From contig NZ_CP089981.1 of NCBI RefSeq assembly GCF_021389975.1, forward strand, positions 948,501 through 1,012,500: a DNA stretch of 64,000 nt, written 5' to 3'. A model generated the notes under the pieces. It saw nothing but the letters and a program-made list of their open reading frames with translations, was not told the origin of the DNA and did not search any database. The translations under genes were made by a program, and so were the position numbers. Position 1 is the first letter of the stretch; every line of letters begins with the position of its first letter. The DNA is from Fulvivirga ulvae. Its GTDB lineage: Bacteria; Bacteroidota; Bacteroidia; Cytophagales; Cyclobacteriaceae. Positions 16,186-24,601 of this stretch are shown one piece after another.

Positions 16186-16947
16186 CTACAATTTCATCTC
16201 AAAAACCCTGTCAGTAAAGGTAAACTCCGGAATGTTATAAGTGCGCTCCAGGTATTGCACACGATTGTCATGATCCACCAACAGTACAGTCGAGCACCGA
16301 GATCCGTAATTCGCGCTTTTGATAAACATGGGAGACAGCATGCTTTCCCTTTCGAGGCCCACGCCTGTATCCGGTAATAAATGATCAGGAGCTTTGATAT
16401 CGTCATAAAGTGCATCAAATAACTGTTCAGGATCAATCCTCTCTGATTTTAGAATCGCCCTCAGTTTATTTAGTCCTTTGTCTACTTTAGGCCATTGGGT
16501 ATTTAGCAAAGCATTGCTCAATCCATGATATCCACTTGTAACAGGGTGAACCCCTGCCCTGTAATTACCATAATAATAAAGTTCATCGACGGTCCCGCAT
16601 ACCAGGTTAAAACCATTGTACAAGTTGCCTTTCTCAGAGACCTGGTGAAGATACTTATCGGCGGTTTCATCATTTTCCAGAAAATCGGATACCAAATGCC
16701 CCCGCGAAGGAGCATTTTGTCTGATATTCTTCAGATCGCGGTAATTAGTGAGCATACTTATCTTGCCTCGTTTATTTATCCCCATCCAGGTACCTCCGGC
16801 AGTCAGGTCTCTACCTGCCAATATTGAAGGATTATCTTCCCAAAACTCGGCGGGTTCCGTAGGACGACTATAAAATTCATCACGGTTAGCTGCAACCACG
16901 AGCTTATACCCGGGATGCGTTTTGTAAGCAAATAATATCAGACACAT
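16186..16947 (-). CDS. NRDE (TANGO2) family protein
   Basis: A 253-residue protein starting MCLILFAYKTHPGYKLVVAANRDE, with the Asn-Arg-Asp-Glu signature that names the NRDE family and the Cys at position 2 that, after Met removal, looks like an Ntn-type N-terminal nucleophile. GGTWMGINKRGKISMLTNYR and the late YGSRCSTVLLVD (~216-227) are also characteristic. The animal homologue TANGO2 affects Golgi organisation and lipid or haem handling; the bacterial function is unknown. It lies 40 bases downstream of rnhB on the same strand and may be cotranscribed. Confidence 0.88.
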   Translation of the reverse strand: MCLILFAYKTHPGYKLVVAANRDEFYSRPTEPAEFWEDNPSILAGRDLTAGGTWMGINKRGKISMLTNYRDLKNIRQNAPSRGHLVSDFLENDETADKYLHQVSEKGNLYNGFNLVCGTVDELYYYGNYRAGVHPVTSGYHGLSNALLNTQWPKVDKGLNKLRAILKSERIDPEQLFDALYDDIKAPDHLLPDTGVGLERESMLSPMFIKSANYGSRCSTVLLVDHDNRVQYLERTYNIPEFTFTDRVFEMKL

Positions 16948-16987
16948 ATGCTTATATCAGTCATAAAAAAGAATCGATCCTCCCTGA

Positions 16988-17590
16988 TTAAAGTTCAAAC
17001 AATTCCAGTTGCTCCGGTAGCTGCCTGAACGACCTCCTGTGGAAATCAGTAATCCCATGAAGTTTTATGGCTTCGCGGTGTGCCACTGTAGGGTACCCCA
17101 TATTACTCTGCCATTGATATTCAGGATGTTGCTTGGCTAGCTCACACATATACTCGTCGCGGTAAGTTTTGGCCAATATTGAGGCGGCAGCTATTGAGTA
17201 GTACTTGCCATCTCCTTTGATAATACATTCAAACGGAATCTCGTTATGAGCTTTATACCGGTTGCCATCTATGAGCAGCAGTTCCGGAATACTTTTTAAC
17301 TGATCAACCGCACGGTTCATGGCCAGGTATGAGGCATTGAGAATATTTACCTTGTCGATCTCATGGTTATCCACAAAAGATACAGCCCAGCAAATAGCTT
17401 CCTTTTCTATTTCCAGCCTTATGGCATCGCGCTTTTTTCGAGGCAACTGTTTGGAATCATTTAATTCAGGGTGCTTATAATCCCTCGGCAAAATAACTGC
17501 TGCGGCTACAACAGGCCCTGCCAGACAGCCTCGTCCCGCTTCATCACACCCTGCTTCTAATTTACTATCTGAAAAAAATGAAAGGAGCAT
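16988..17590 (-). CDS. rnhB: Ribonuclease HII
   Basis: RNase HII removes ribonucleotides from DNA and RNA-DNA hybrids. I place the start at the ATG at 17590 (200 residues); a GTG six bases upstream is also in frame but overlaps a TATTTTTG promoter element. The active site is intact: GCDEAGRGCLAGPVVAAAVIL (Asp-Glu near residue 14), LLLIDGNRYK, and AAASILAKTYRDEYM with the further Asp. Length is typical. Divergent from the Nudix gene and probably cotranscribed with the NRDE gene downstream. Confidence 0.93.
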   Translation of the reverse strand: MLLSFFSDSKLEAGCDEAGRGCLAGPVVAAAVILPRDYKHPELNDSKQLPRKKRDAIRLEIEKEAICWAVSFVDNHEIDKVNILNASYLAMNRAVDQLKSIPELLLIDGNRYKAHNEIPFECIIKGDGKYYSIAAASILAKTYRDEYMCELAKQHPEYQWQSNMGYPTVAHREAIKLHGITDFHRRSFRQLPEQLELFEL

Positions 17591-17595
17591 AAACA

Positions 17596-17603
17596 CAAAA
17601 ATA
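17596..17603 (-). promoter_or_regulatory. -7 element of rnhB, near-leaderless
   Basis: TATTTTTG on the minus strand fits TAnnTTTG and ends five bases before the ATG at 17590. A start site the usual few bases downstream would fall on or next to the start codon. Confidence 0.5.
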
Positions 17604-17711
17604 ACTTTCCTTTTTAATTACTCAAGTACAATCGGTAATTACCTCACTGAGTAAAAGTTGTCATTATGAAAATTAAAACAAGCACTACCTGAATACAACC
17701 TTCGGATTTAA

Positions 17712-17719
17712 TAGTTTTG
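17712..17719 (+). promoter_or_regulatory. -7 element of Nudix gene, near-leaderless
   Basis: TAGTTTTG fits TAnnTTTG and is only four bases from the ATG at 17724. No TTG sits at the usual -33 spacing. Confidence 0.5.
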
Positions 17720-17723
17720 CAGC

Positions 17724-18275
17724 ATGGAAGAAATCAAAAATCCCTGGCAGACGCTGTCCACAGAAGAGAAGTATGATAATCCCTGGATCAATGTAGAAGA
17801 GCATCAGATCATAAATCCCGGTGGTGGCCGGGGCATCTATGGCAAGGTACATTTCAAGAATAAGGCCATCGGTATAATACCTCTTGATGACGAAGGCAAT
17901 ACCTGGATCGTGGGTCAGTACAGATATACTTTGGATGAATACTCATGGGAAATACCCGAAGGTGGGGGGCCTATGCATGAAGACCCCATAGTGGCTGCAC
18001 AAAGGGAGCTGAAAGAGGAAACGGGCTTAGCAGCCGCCAACTGGGAAATGATCATGAAATTTCATACTTCAAATTCGGTAACAGATGAGGAAGGCCTGAT
18101 TTACCTGGCCACTGATCTTACTCCGGGAGAACGGGAGCTGGAAGAATCCGAATCTGATCTTGTCTTGAAAAAACTTCCGTTTAAAGAGGTATTACGCATG
18201 GTGATGGACCAGGAAATAACCGATAGCATGAGTGTTGCAGGTATATTGAAGGTTGCCAGAATGAAAGGTTACTGA
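17724..18275 (+). CDS. Nudix hydrolase (ADP-ribose pyrophosphatase-like)
   Basis: A 183-residue Nudix enzyme. The Nudix box fits GX5EX7REUXEEXGU exactly (GGGPMHE then, seven residues on, RELKEETGL) at ~78-100, supplying the metal-binding glutamates. The preceding WIVGQYRYTLDEYSWEIPEG resembles the ADP-ribose/NDP-sugar pyrophosphatase group (NudF-like), in which a similar R/E pattern contacts the nucleotide. The likely job is hydrolysis of ADP-ribose or nucleotide sugars in the cytosol. Monocistronic; the promoter element nearly touches the start codon. Confidence 0.9.
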   Translation: MEEIKNPWQTLSTEEKYDNPWINVEEHQIINPGGGRGIYGKVHFKNKAIGIIPLDDEGNTWIVGQYRYTLDEYSWEIPEGGGPMHEDPIVAAQRELKEETGLAAANWEMIMKFHTSNSVTDEEGLIYLATDLTPGERELEESESDLVLKKLPFKEVLRMVMDQEITDSMSVAGILKVARMKGY

Positions 18276-18462
18276 TTTTTCCAAACAAAAGACACTTGCC
18301 TTCGTAAACCTTTTAATTCCCGGAGGTGATTTGTATTGCCTCAAAAGTAATTATACAATCAGCCAAAACCTGTTAGTAGTATCTTTTACCTGATCTTATT
18401 TTAGGAGACGGCAGGTGGTACTTTTTAAAGAGCAAGTGCTCAACCATGCCAAAGGCAATACC

Positions 18463-19824
18463 ATGACGAAACAAAACTACATAGAACATCTCAAAAAGAA
18501 TTTCTTCCTGGCATATCCGGTTATGCTCAGCCAGCTGGGCCATATGATGGTCAATGTAGCGGATAGTGTAATGGTAGGGCAGTTGGGTGCCTTACCCTTG
18601 GCAGGAGCTTCACTGGCCAATGTTATTTTTCATCTTTTACTGATGTTTGGTATAGGTGTGTCTTATGCTGTAACCCCTCTGGTAGCTGCTGCAGATGGTG
18701 CCAACGACAAGAAAAAATCAGGTGAGTTATTAAAACATGCCCTGCTGATCAATACCATTACCGGTATCATACTGTTTATAATAATTTCGCTTGGGAGTCG
18801 CGGACTTTACTACCTAAATCAGCCTCAGGATGTTGTGGACATGGCTTTACCTTACCTCAACATCGTCACTTTGTCTATGATCCCGCTTATGCTTTTTCAG
18901 ACTTTCAGGCAGTTTGCAGAGGGTCTCTCTTATACCAAGCAGGCTATGATCATTGTTATCGGATCAAACCTGATCAATGTTGTGCTCAACTATATTTTCA
19001 TATATGGAAAACTCGGCATGGAACCCATGGGCTTAAATGGTGCCGGGTGGGCATCATTCATTGCCCGGATCATCCTCGCCATCTGGATCGCTGTTTACAT
19101 CTATATGGGGCACAACTTCAAGCCTTATCGTCCGGGGTTTGCCATTGGCAGGTACAGCAAAATGATGTTAAGAAAGTTGCTAAGCCTGGGGCTGCCCGCG
19201 GGGTTCCAGTTTATATTTGAAGTAGGTGCATTCGGGTTTGCTGTGATCATGATCGGCTGGATCGGTACGGAAGCCCTTGCTGCCCACCAAATTGCTATTA
19301 ACCTGGCTGCGATCAGCTATATGATGGCTTCCGGGCTCTCTGCTGCTGCTACGGTTCGGGTAGGCAACCAGTTGGGGCAAAAAGATATTCCGTCGCTGCG
19401 TGCAGCAGCATTTACCATCTACGGTATGGTGGTGGTATTTATGGCTGCTTGTGCTACTGTATTTATAACCGGAAGATACTTTCTTCCTTCGTTGTACATT
19501 GACGATGCTGATGTAATACAAACAGCTTCCACCCTGCTGATCATTGCAGGTTTCTTCCAGATCTCAGATGGTGTGCAGGTAGTAAGTCTGGGTGCATTGC
19601 GCGGGCTTGCTGATGTAAAAATACCTACTGCTCTTACCTTCATTGCTTATTGGGTGCTGGCGCTTCCTTTGGGATATTACCTTGGCTTCAAAATGGAAAT
19701 GGGTGCTGAGGGTGTATGGTATGGCCTTTTAATCGGCTTATCGATAGTAGCCGTTGTTATGTTCTGGAGATTCAATTTTCTCACAAAGCGCCTGGCTGCA
19801 ACCGGACAGATAATCAAATCATAA
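18463..19824 (+). CDS. MATE-family efflux transporter
   Basis: Multidrug and toxic compound extrusion protein of the NorM type, about twelve transmembrane helices in two related halves. From the ATG at 18463 the product is 453 residues; the frame is open 16 codons upstream (to 18415), but that stretch is hydrophilic and atypical. Family signatures: the N-terminal YPVMLSQLGHMMVNVADSVMVGQLG and its second-half counterpart GLPAGFQFIFEVGAFGFAVIMIGWIG, then ASGLSAAATVRVGNQLG. Relatives export cationic drugs with Na+ or H+; the substrate here is unknown. Monocistronic. Confidence 0.9.
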   Translation: MTKQNYIEHLKKNFFLAYPVMLSQLGHMMVNVADSVMVGQLGALPLAGASLANVIFHLLLMFGIGVSYAVTPLVAAADGANDKKKSGELLKHALLINTITGIILFIIISLGSRGLYYLNQPQDVVDMALPYLNIVTLSMIPLMLFQTFRQFAEGLSYTKQAMIIVIGSNLINVVLNYIFIYGKLGMEPMGLNGAGWASFIARIILAIWIAVYIYMGHNFKPYRPGFAIGRYSKMMLRKLLSLGLPAGFQFIFEVGAFGFAVIMIGWIGTEALAAHQIAINLAAISYMMASGLSAAATVRVGNQLGQKDIPSLRAAAFTIYGMVVVFMAACATVFITGRYFLPSLYIDDADVIQTASTLLIIAGFFQISDGVQVVSLGALRGLADVKIPTALTFIAYWVLALPLGYYLGFKMEMGAEGVWYGLLIGLSIVAVVMFWRFNFLTKRLAATGQIIKS

Positions 19825-19967
19825 TCTTCCGGGATCAGCTTTATTGCAGCATATTTTTACAACAATAAATGGGATTATCCGGAAGTATAAAAAGAAAGCC
19901 CGCAATAAACCGCTAACAATACTCAATTAATACTGTTAAGTATAGTATCTTGTACCGTTATACATTG

Positions 19968-19975
19968 TACCTTTG
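19968..19975 (+). promoter_or_regulatory. -7 element of sigma-factor gene, near-leaderless
   Basis: TACCTTTG fits TAnnTTTG and lies six bases before the ATG at 19982; a TTG at 19950-19952 is 15 bases upstream, slightly closer than the usual 17 or more. Confidence 0.5.
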
Positions 19976-19981
19976 TTGATA

Positions 19982-20602
19982 ATGAACCAAAGCCAGGCCA
20001 TAGCACTATATCAACCGCTGTTACAACAGATTGCCTTAAAAATGGTAGGATCGCTCGCCGATGCGGAAGATATTGTGCAGGATACTTTCCTGAAATGGCT
20101 AAGTGCCAATACCGAAAAGATCGAAAATACAAAAGCTTATCTTATCAAAGCAGTCACTAATAATTGTATTAACCACCTGGAGGCTTTGAAACGAAAAAAA
20201 GATGAGTGTCTGCAAAATCTTAACCCTTCCGAATTGATCGACTGGTATAAGGAAAAGGAGTTTTTCAGGTTCGACATGGAAAATGAGGTTTCGGCAGCGC
20301 TTAATATTATTCAAAAAAAACTGGAGCCGCTGGAAAAGGGTATTTTCGTCTTAAGAGAGTTATTTGATTTTGACTATGACGAACTTCAGCACATCTTTGA
20401 CAAGAAAAAGGAAAATTGCAGACAGCTTTTTAGCCGGGCAAAAGGTAAGTTGTCGGAAGAAGCTGGAAAAATCAAAACAGACACATCTAACCACTCCATT
20501 ATAGATAACTTTAAGAAAGCCTGCAATTTCGGCTCGCCATCTGATTTTATCAAAGAGGTAAAAAGAGAAATAAACTTAAAGTTAGGTAATTCACCGGCCT
20601 AA
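19982..20602 (+). CDS. ECF-type RNA polymerase sigma factor
   Basis: A 206-residue sigma-70 family protein of the small extracytoplasmic-function type. Region 2 is clear at ~8-75: LYQPLLQQIALKMVGSLADAEDIVQDTFLKWL and the -10 recognition segment TKAYLIKAVTNNCINHLEALKRK. Region 4 (~125-165) is more divergent: LFDFDYDELQHIFDKKKENCRQLFSRAKGKL. A 40-residue C-terminal tail follows. The start is the ATG at 19982; an upstream TTG in frame overlaps the promoter element. No anti-sigma factor, FecR or TonB receptor gene is adjacent, so the sigma factor appears orphan; the next gene is a desaturase after a 258-base gap. Confidence 0.88.
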   Translation: MNQSQAIALYQPLLQQIALKMVGSLADAEDIVQDTFLKWLSANTEKIENTKAYLIKAVTNNCINHLEALKRKKDECLQNLNPSELIDWYKEKEFFRFDMENEVSAALNIIQKKLEPLEKGIFVLRELFDFDYDELQHIFDKKKENCRQLFSRAKGKLSEEAGKIKTDTSNHSIIDNFKKACNFGSPSDFIKEVKREINLKLGNSPA

Positions 20603-20860
20603 TTCATTTCATTTTTTAGCTGCAGAAAACAACTAACAAAAAAAAGTAACTTTTTTTGTCACAAACCTTAGTCATACTTGTCTATGTAAAGAGAGAGGTA
20701 TTTTCAAATATCCGGGCATTATTTCAAACCTGATCTGTAATTCTCCGAATGACAGTAACATCAAAAGGGAGAATCTGTAAGGTTAGGGATAGAATGATAA
20801 CTCAGGAATGTGAAATGGCTCCTTGACAATTAAAAATCTTAATAACTAGAAAAATCCCAA

Positions 20861-21628
20861 ATGGAAGTCATACTTATCTTCTTTATAGCACACTGGTATC
20901 TGTCACTTTTCTTTCAGACCTTCTTTTTGCACAGGTATGCGGCACATAAATCATTCACCATGAGTAAATCATGGGAAAAAGTATTTTTTGTTCTTACCTG
21001 GCTATTTCAGGGCTCTAATTACCTGAGTGCCTATGGTTATGGTATTATGCATCGCATGCACCATGCCTTCGCAGATACCCCTAATGATCCGCATTCGCCA
21101 AAATACGACGAAAGCTTGTTTAAAATGATGTGGAAGACCAAAACCATCTATTCGGGCATCACCAATAAAACTATTAAAGTTGATGACCGCTTCACACGTG
21201 ACATACCGGAATGGACAGCTTTTGATAAATTCGCCCGCTCATGGGTATCGCGCCTTATGTGGGGAGCAGTGTATGTGTTTATTTATTGGCAGTTTGCCAC
21301 CGTATGGTGGCTGTGGCTACTACTTCCTGTTCAGTTTCTGATGTCTCCTGTTCATGGTGCTATCATCAATTGGTTCGCCCATAAGTATGGGTACACCAAC
21401 TTTAAGGTAGGTGATACCTCAAAAAATTTCCTGCCTGTGGATTTTCTTATGATGGGTGAAAGCTACCATAACAACCACCATAAGCATGGTGACAGGGCCA
21501 ACTTTGGCGTAAGATGGCATGAAATTGACCCTACCTATCAGGTGATCAGGTTATTTGACAAGCTGGGAATTATTAAGTTGGTCAGAAACAAGGAGGTACG
21601 TCTGGCTGAAGTAAAAAAGGCCGCATAG
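20861..21628 (+). CDS. Acyl-CoA desaturase (membrane fatty acid desaturase)
   Basis: A 255-residue integral membrane di-iron desaturase introducing a double bond into fatty acyl chains, most like delta-9 stearoyl-CoA desaturases. The three histidine boxes are intact: HRYAAHKS (~25-32), HRMHHAFAD (~66-74) and HNNHHKHGD (~204-212), with four hydrophobic segments around them. Shorter than animal SCDs, normal for bacterial forms. It would tune membrane fluidity. Upstream is the orphan ECF sigma factor; TTGACA-like sequence at 20823-20828 and an AT-rich leader precede it, but the promoter cannot be fixed. Ends at a strong palindromic terminator. Confidence 0.92.
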   Translation: MEVILIFFIAHWYLSLFFQTFFLHRYAAHKSFTMSKSWEKVFFVLTWLFQGSNYLSAYGYGIMHRMHHAFADTPNDPHSPKYDESLFKMMWKTKTIYSGITNKTIKVDDRFTRDIPEWTAFDKFARSWVSRLMWGAVYVFIYWQFATVWWLWLLLPVQFLMSPVHGAIINWFAHKYGYTNFKVGDTSKNFLPVDFLMMGESYHNNHHKHGDRANFGVRWHEIDPTYQVIRLFDKLGIIKLVRNKEVRLAEVKKAA

Positions 21629-21653
21629 AGAGGCCCCTTTCTAAAAGATTTTG

Positions 21654-21690
21654 AACATCCGAAGTTTCGAAACTTCGGATGTTTTATTTT
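21654..21690 (+). terminator. Perfect palindrome and T-rich tail after desaturase gene
   Basis: A perfect 15-bp inverted repeat with no spacer (21654-21683; core GAAGTTTCGAAACTTC) followed by TTATTTT. It serves as a terminator and resembles another palindrome at 32274-32304, both centred on AAGTTT/AAACTT. Confidence 0.75.
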
Positions 21691-21740
21691 ACAGCTACTT
21701 CAAGAGTTTCTTACAGACCAAAACGGCAATAGCAGTTTTC

Positions 21741-22385
21741 TCAATCCATGTACTTCCACACTACTCCCTTATAGTGTGGCTTTCTTCCTTTTGCCACATC
21801 CAGAATATGATCATATTGAAAACCGGATGATCTGGCCGCCTCTGCAAGGCTTTCATAAGCCTTCACCAGATTGCCTTTCCGGTTAAATCTTCCAACTTTT
21901 CTTCTGTTTCCACCTATTTTTTTAAATGTACTGCGATCCGCATAGGAAAGGTAAGAGAGGGTACGGTTACAATCGGTAACACGTTTCTGCTTAACAGACA
22001 TCGGGACCATCATCAGGTTCTCCACACAATTATTAAAGCCATCGTGATCGATATTGATAACACACTGTTTAGGATCCAGCTCACCAACAAAAGCCTGGTA
22101 TACTATCCTCCTCACCTGCACGTCGTAGCGCTTGTTTTCTTTGGAAATAGCAGCACGCAAGGCGTAAGTGTGGTCCTTAGTGAACTTATTAAAATATTTA
22201 TAAATAGTCTGGCTCAGCACCTTTGAAGGCACAAGCAACGGCTTCCCGCTTTTATGCCTGACATAGCGATCAAGGGATTTAATCCTGCCGAGGCTGGAAA
22301 CAGCATAATAGTCCTCAAATTCTTTAAGGGGTCTCCATTCCTCTCCCGGCAAATCCCCAAGAGATTTTATTTGATAAGGGTACAA
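21741..22385 (-). CDS. Free-standing NUMOD4/HNH homing endonuclease-like protein
   Basis: A 214-residue protein with the modular order of phage- and intron-type HNH homing endonucleases. N-terminal NUMOD4 motif at ~14-38 (GEEWRPLKEFEDYYAVSSLG), HNH region at ~95-130 (QCVINIDHDGFNNCVENLMMVP, with the first H and the conserved N/N pair), and C-terminal NUMOD1 at ~165-205 (SLAEAARSSGFQYDHILDVAKG) for DNA binding. The frame has no early ATG; the likeliest start is TTG at 22385 or the in-frame TTG at residue 12. There is no interrupted host gene or intron around it, so it is a lone, possibly mobile, nuclease gene. Base use is not visibly foreign. Confidence 0.8.
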   Translation of the reverse strand: MYPYQIKSLGDLPGEEWRPLKEFEDYYAVSSLGRIKSLDRYVRHKSGKPLLVPSKVLSQTIYKYFNKFTKDHTYALRAAISKENKRYDVQVRRIVYQAFVGELDPKQCVINIDHDGFNNCVENLMMVPMSVKQKRVTDCNRTLSYLSYADRSTFKKIGGNRRKVGRFNRKGNLVKAYESLAEAARSSGFQYDHILDVAKGRKPHYKGVVWKYMD

Positions 22386-22549
22386 GGTTAATTAGGTTTA
22401 GTTTACGTCATGTAAACATAAAACTCATTAACAAAAAATCATATCCTTAAATGCATTTTATGCATAATAAGCCAGAAAGAAGTGCAAAAAACTATACATA
22501 TGAGTGATGTTTGATGAGAAAGACGCATTTATCCCTGGATTTGAAGGGG

Positions 22550-23566
22550 TTATACTTCCAGAAAATGAATACTATCCGGATGGATTTTGAGGCAAAGCCG
22601 GTCACCTGATCTATAGCGTTCATTTGAATTTAGCTTCACCGTCACCCCTTCAACCTCTACTTCGAGTTCATAGTTGTCTCCCATATAAGCACAGTCCATG
22701 ACTACCCCCATACACATCTTGTTCTCCGGCTTACAAATGCTAACTCTTCCGGGACGAAAGCAGGTTTTTTGACTTCCTGAGAAGCGCGGATCATTCCCCA
22801 GGTCCGGAAAAACTTTAAATAGGTCATCCGGAGACAAAATATTAACATTACCAAATAAATATGCTACATATTCGTCGACAGGTTTCTCATAGACGGTCTG
22901 CGGTTTATCCATCTGTACAATCTTCCCTTCTCTCATAACCGCAATTTTATCGGATAGGGACAGTGCATCTTTTACATCGTGGGTAACAAAAATTAATGTA
23001 TCTCCATCTTTACGGGCCTGGCGAATTACTTTATAACGGATTTCATCTTTGAGCATAATGTCAAGGCTACTAAAAGGCTCATCGAGCAATAGTAGTGCTG
23101 GTTCCTCAGCCAAAGCGCTGGCTAGTGCGGCCCTCTGCTGCTGCCCTCCCGAAAGCTCTCCGGGCCGTTTGTGCTCCAGACCGCTCAACCTGAACAGGTC
23201 AATGAGATGATTCAGCCTTTCATCCTGGAACTCCTGAACATATCCTCGCAGATTATACCCTATGTTCTCAATTATAGTATGCTTAGGCATCAGCCGAAGG
23301 TTCTGCGCCAACATCTTAATTCCGGGATGGCCGGGTACGAGGTTATGCGAAGGCCCTGTAACCAATTTATCCATAAACCTAACCTCGCCTTCAGCTGCAT
23401 CTTCAAAACCTCCGATAATTTTAAGCAAGGTAGTCTTCCCCGAGCCATTCTCACCCACTATTGAAAGTATCTCTCCCTCCTGCAGGTCGAAGGTTACATT
23501 ATCTACAGCGGCCAGGCTTTGACCAGGATATTTTCCGGATACATTGGAAAGACTTAAAAACGGCAT
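22550..23566 (-). CDS. ABC transporter ATPase with TOBE domain (FbpC/CysA-like)
   Basis: From the ATG at 23566 the product is 338 residues; the 31-codon open extension to 23659 is Cys- and Arg-rich, unlike this family, and contains a TATATTTG promoter element next to this ATG. Walker A GENGSGKTT (~37-45), Q-loop AQNLRLMPKHTI, signature LSGGQQQRAALASAL, Walker B LLLLDEPFSSLD and switch FVTHD are present, followed by a C-terminal TOBE-like domain (~240-335). This is the MalK/CysA/FbpC importer class. No permease or solute-binding protein gene is adjacent, so its partner and substrate are unknown. Confidence 0.87.
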   Translation of the reverse strand: MPFLSLSNVSGKYPGQSLAAVDNVTFDLQEGEILSIVGENGSGKTTLLKIIGGFEDAAEGEVRFMDKLVTGPSHNLVPGHPGIKMLAQNLRLMPKHTIIENIGYNLRGYVQEFQDERLNHLIDLFRLSGLEHKRPGELSGGQQQRAALASALAEEPALLLLDEPFSSLDIMLKDEIRYKVIRQARKDGDTLIFVTHDVKDALSLSDKIAVMREGKIVQMDKPQTVYEKPVDEYVAYLFGNVNILSPDDLFKVFPDLGNDPRFSGSQKTCFRPGRVSICKPENKMCMGVVMDCAYMGDNYELEVEVEGVTVKLNSNERYRSGDRLCLKIHPDSIHFLEV

Positions 23567-23569
23567 CCG

Positions 23570-23577
23570 CAAATATA
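23570..23577 (-). promoter_or_regulatory. -7 element of ABC ATPase gene, near-leaderless
   Basis: TATATTTG on the minus strand fits TAnnTTTG and ends three bases before the ATG at 23566, leaving essentially no 5' leader. It also supports that start over the upstream one. Confidence 0.5.
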
Positions 23578-23767
23578 GACAACATTGTTTTAGTCTACGC
23601 TGAGTACACTTCCCGGACACCGATAATTTGTGTTTATACAAAAGACAAATAGGTGACAAAAATATAAATCTTCTGATTATAAATTATTGATTTTCGTTAT
23701 ATTAGAGATCAGACCAATCGCAATACATGTCTGAAACAGTCTTTTGTATAACTAAAATTTTATATCT

Positions 23768-24055
23768 ATGGGCGGCGGCGGAGCACTTGATGCAATGAAC
23801 AAATCCCTGAAACAAAACAGGGCAATGATGAATAGCGGGGCAGGTTTTGAGAGGAGAAAAAATTCCTTTTACTCTACAGGGACCAGAAAAAAGTGGACTT
23901 TTAAGAAAGCAACGCCTGCACAACTACAGCAAATCAATCTCAAAATGAGTGAGCTGAAAAAAGCTGATCTGCGCCGCAAGGCCATTGTACTCATGCTGTC
24001 TGGCATAGTGTCCGTTGCACTTATCTGGGCAGTGCTTACTTTCTTCGGTTTCTAA
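23768..24055 (+). CDS. Small tail-anchored membrane protein
   Basis: A 95-residue protein starting MGGGGALDAMNKSLKQNRAM, then a basic, hydrophilic middle (RRKNSFYSTGTRKKWTFKKA) and one hydrophobic helix at the C-terminus (~71-93, AIVLMLSGIVSVALIWAVLTFF). That suggests an inner-membrane protein with its basic domain in the cytosol. Small proteins with this glycine-rich opening occur across Bacteroidota with no known function. Coding status is supported by the clean start, the ordered domain pattern and the isolated position with its own upstream region. Confidence 0.7.
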   Translation: MGGGGALDAMNKSLKQNRAMMNSGAGFERRKNSFYSTGTRKKWTFKKATPAQLQQINLKMSELKKADLRRKAIVLMLSGIVSVALIWAVLTFFGF

Positions 24056-24601
24056 ATCCTAACAGCAAGCTGTACTCATTTAATTATAGTTTTGCATAGC
24101 AGATTGTTGTTTTTTAATTAATACGCAATAAACATTCATAGCAACTGCTCTCAAGCTATCCTCAACTACAGGAAGCCGAGCCACCTCGATGGCTCAAACA
24201 ATTGAGTCCAGCGGTATGTTGAAAGATACATTTTATCATTATTTCAAAACCAGAAAGAGCTCTATGACTCGACCTGACTTGACCTTGAAAATCTTTCCCT
24301 CACAAAAACAAAGGCAGTTATAACAGTTTTTCATCAAATTTTCATAAAAACGGACAGGTGCTCCTGATATTTTTAGTTACTCTTCTGATCCTATCATCAG
24401 GTCCCGGTTTTAGAATTACAAATCAGGAAGCTCTACGCAAAGCTGGGCTGGCAGCCTTACCTATTTTCAACAGATAGTAGTCATTTTTTTATTTTATGAA
24501 TCATAAGGTACATCCCTATGATCTGCGAAAATCGGCACCTCTGTACATCTCAGACACGAATTTGTATATTGTAATTACTGGTTGGCTAATAACAATGCAA
24601 T
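24056..24601. other. 546-base gap upstream of hybrid sensor 1
   Basis: AT-rich sequence with no RNA gene, repeat or supported coding region. A 60-codon open stretch around 24300-24475 lacks an ATG and looks accidental. The last ~60 bases should hold the promoter of the sensor gene, but no clean TAnnTTTG is present. Confidence 0.5.

Noticed and set aside
21654..21683. Palindrome as an attachment site of a mobile element carrying the HNH gene
   Set aside because: No matching copy on the other side of the HNH gene; best read as a terminator or dispersed palindrome.
24300..24475. Possible small gene with a hydrophobic N-terminus before hybrid sensor 1
   Set aside because: About 60 open codons but no ATG, no ribosome-site or promoter signal and no known family; probably chance.
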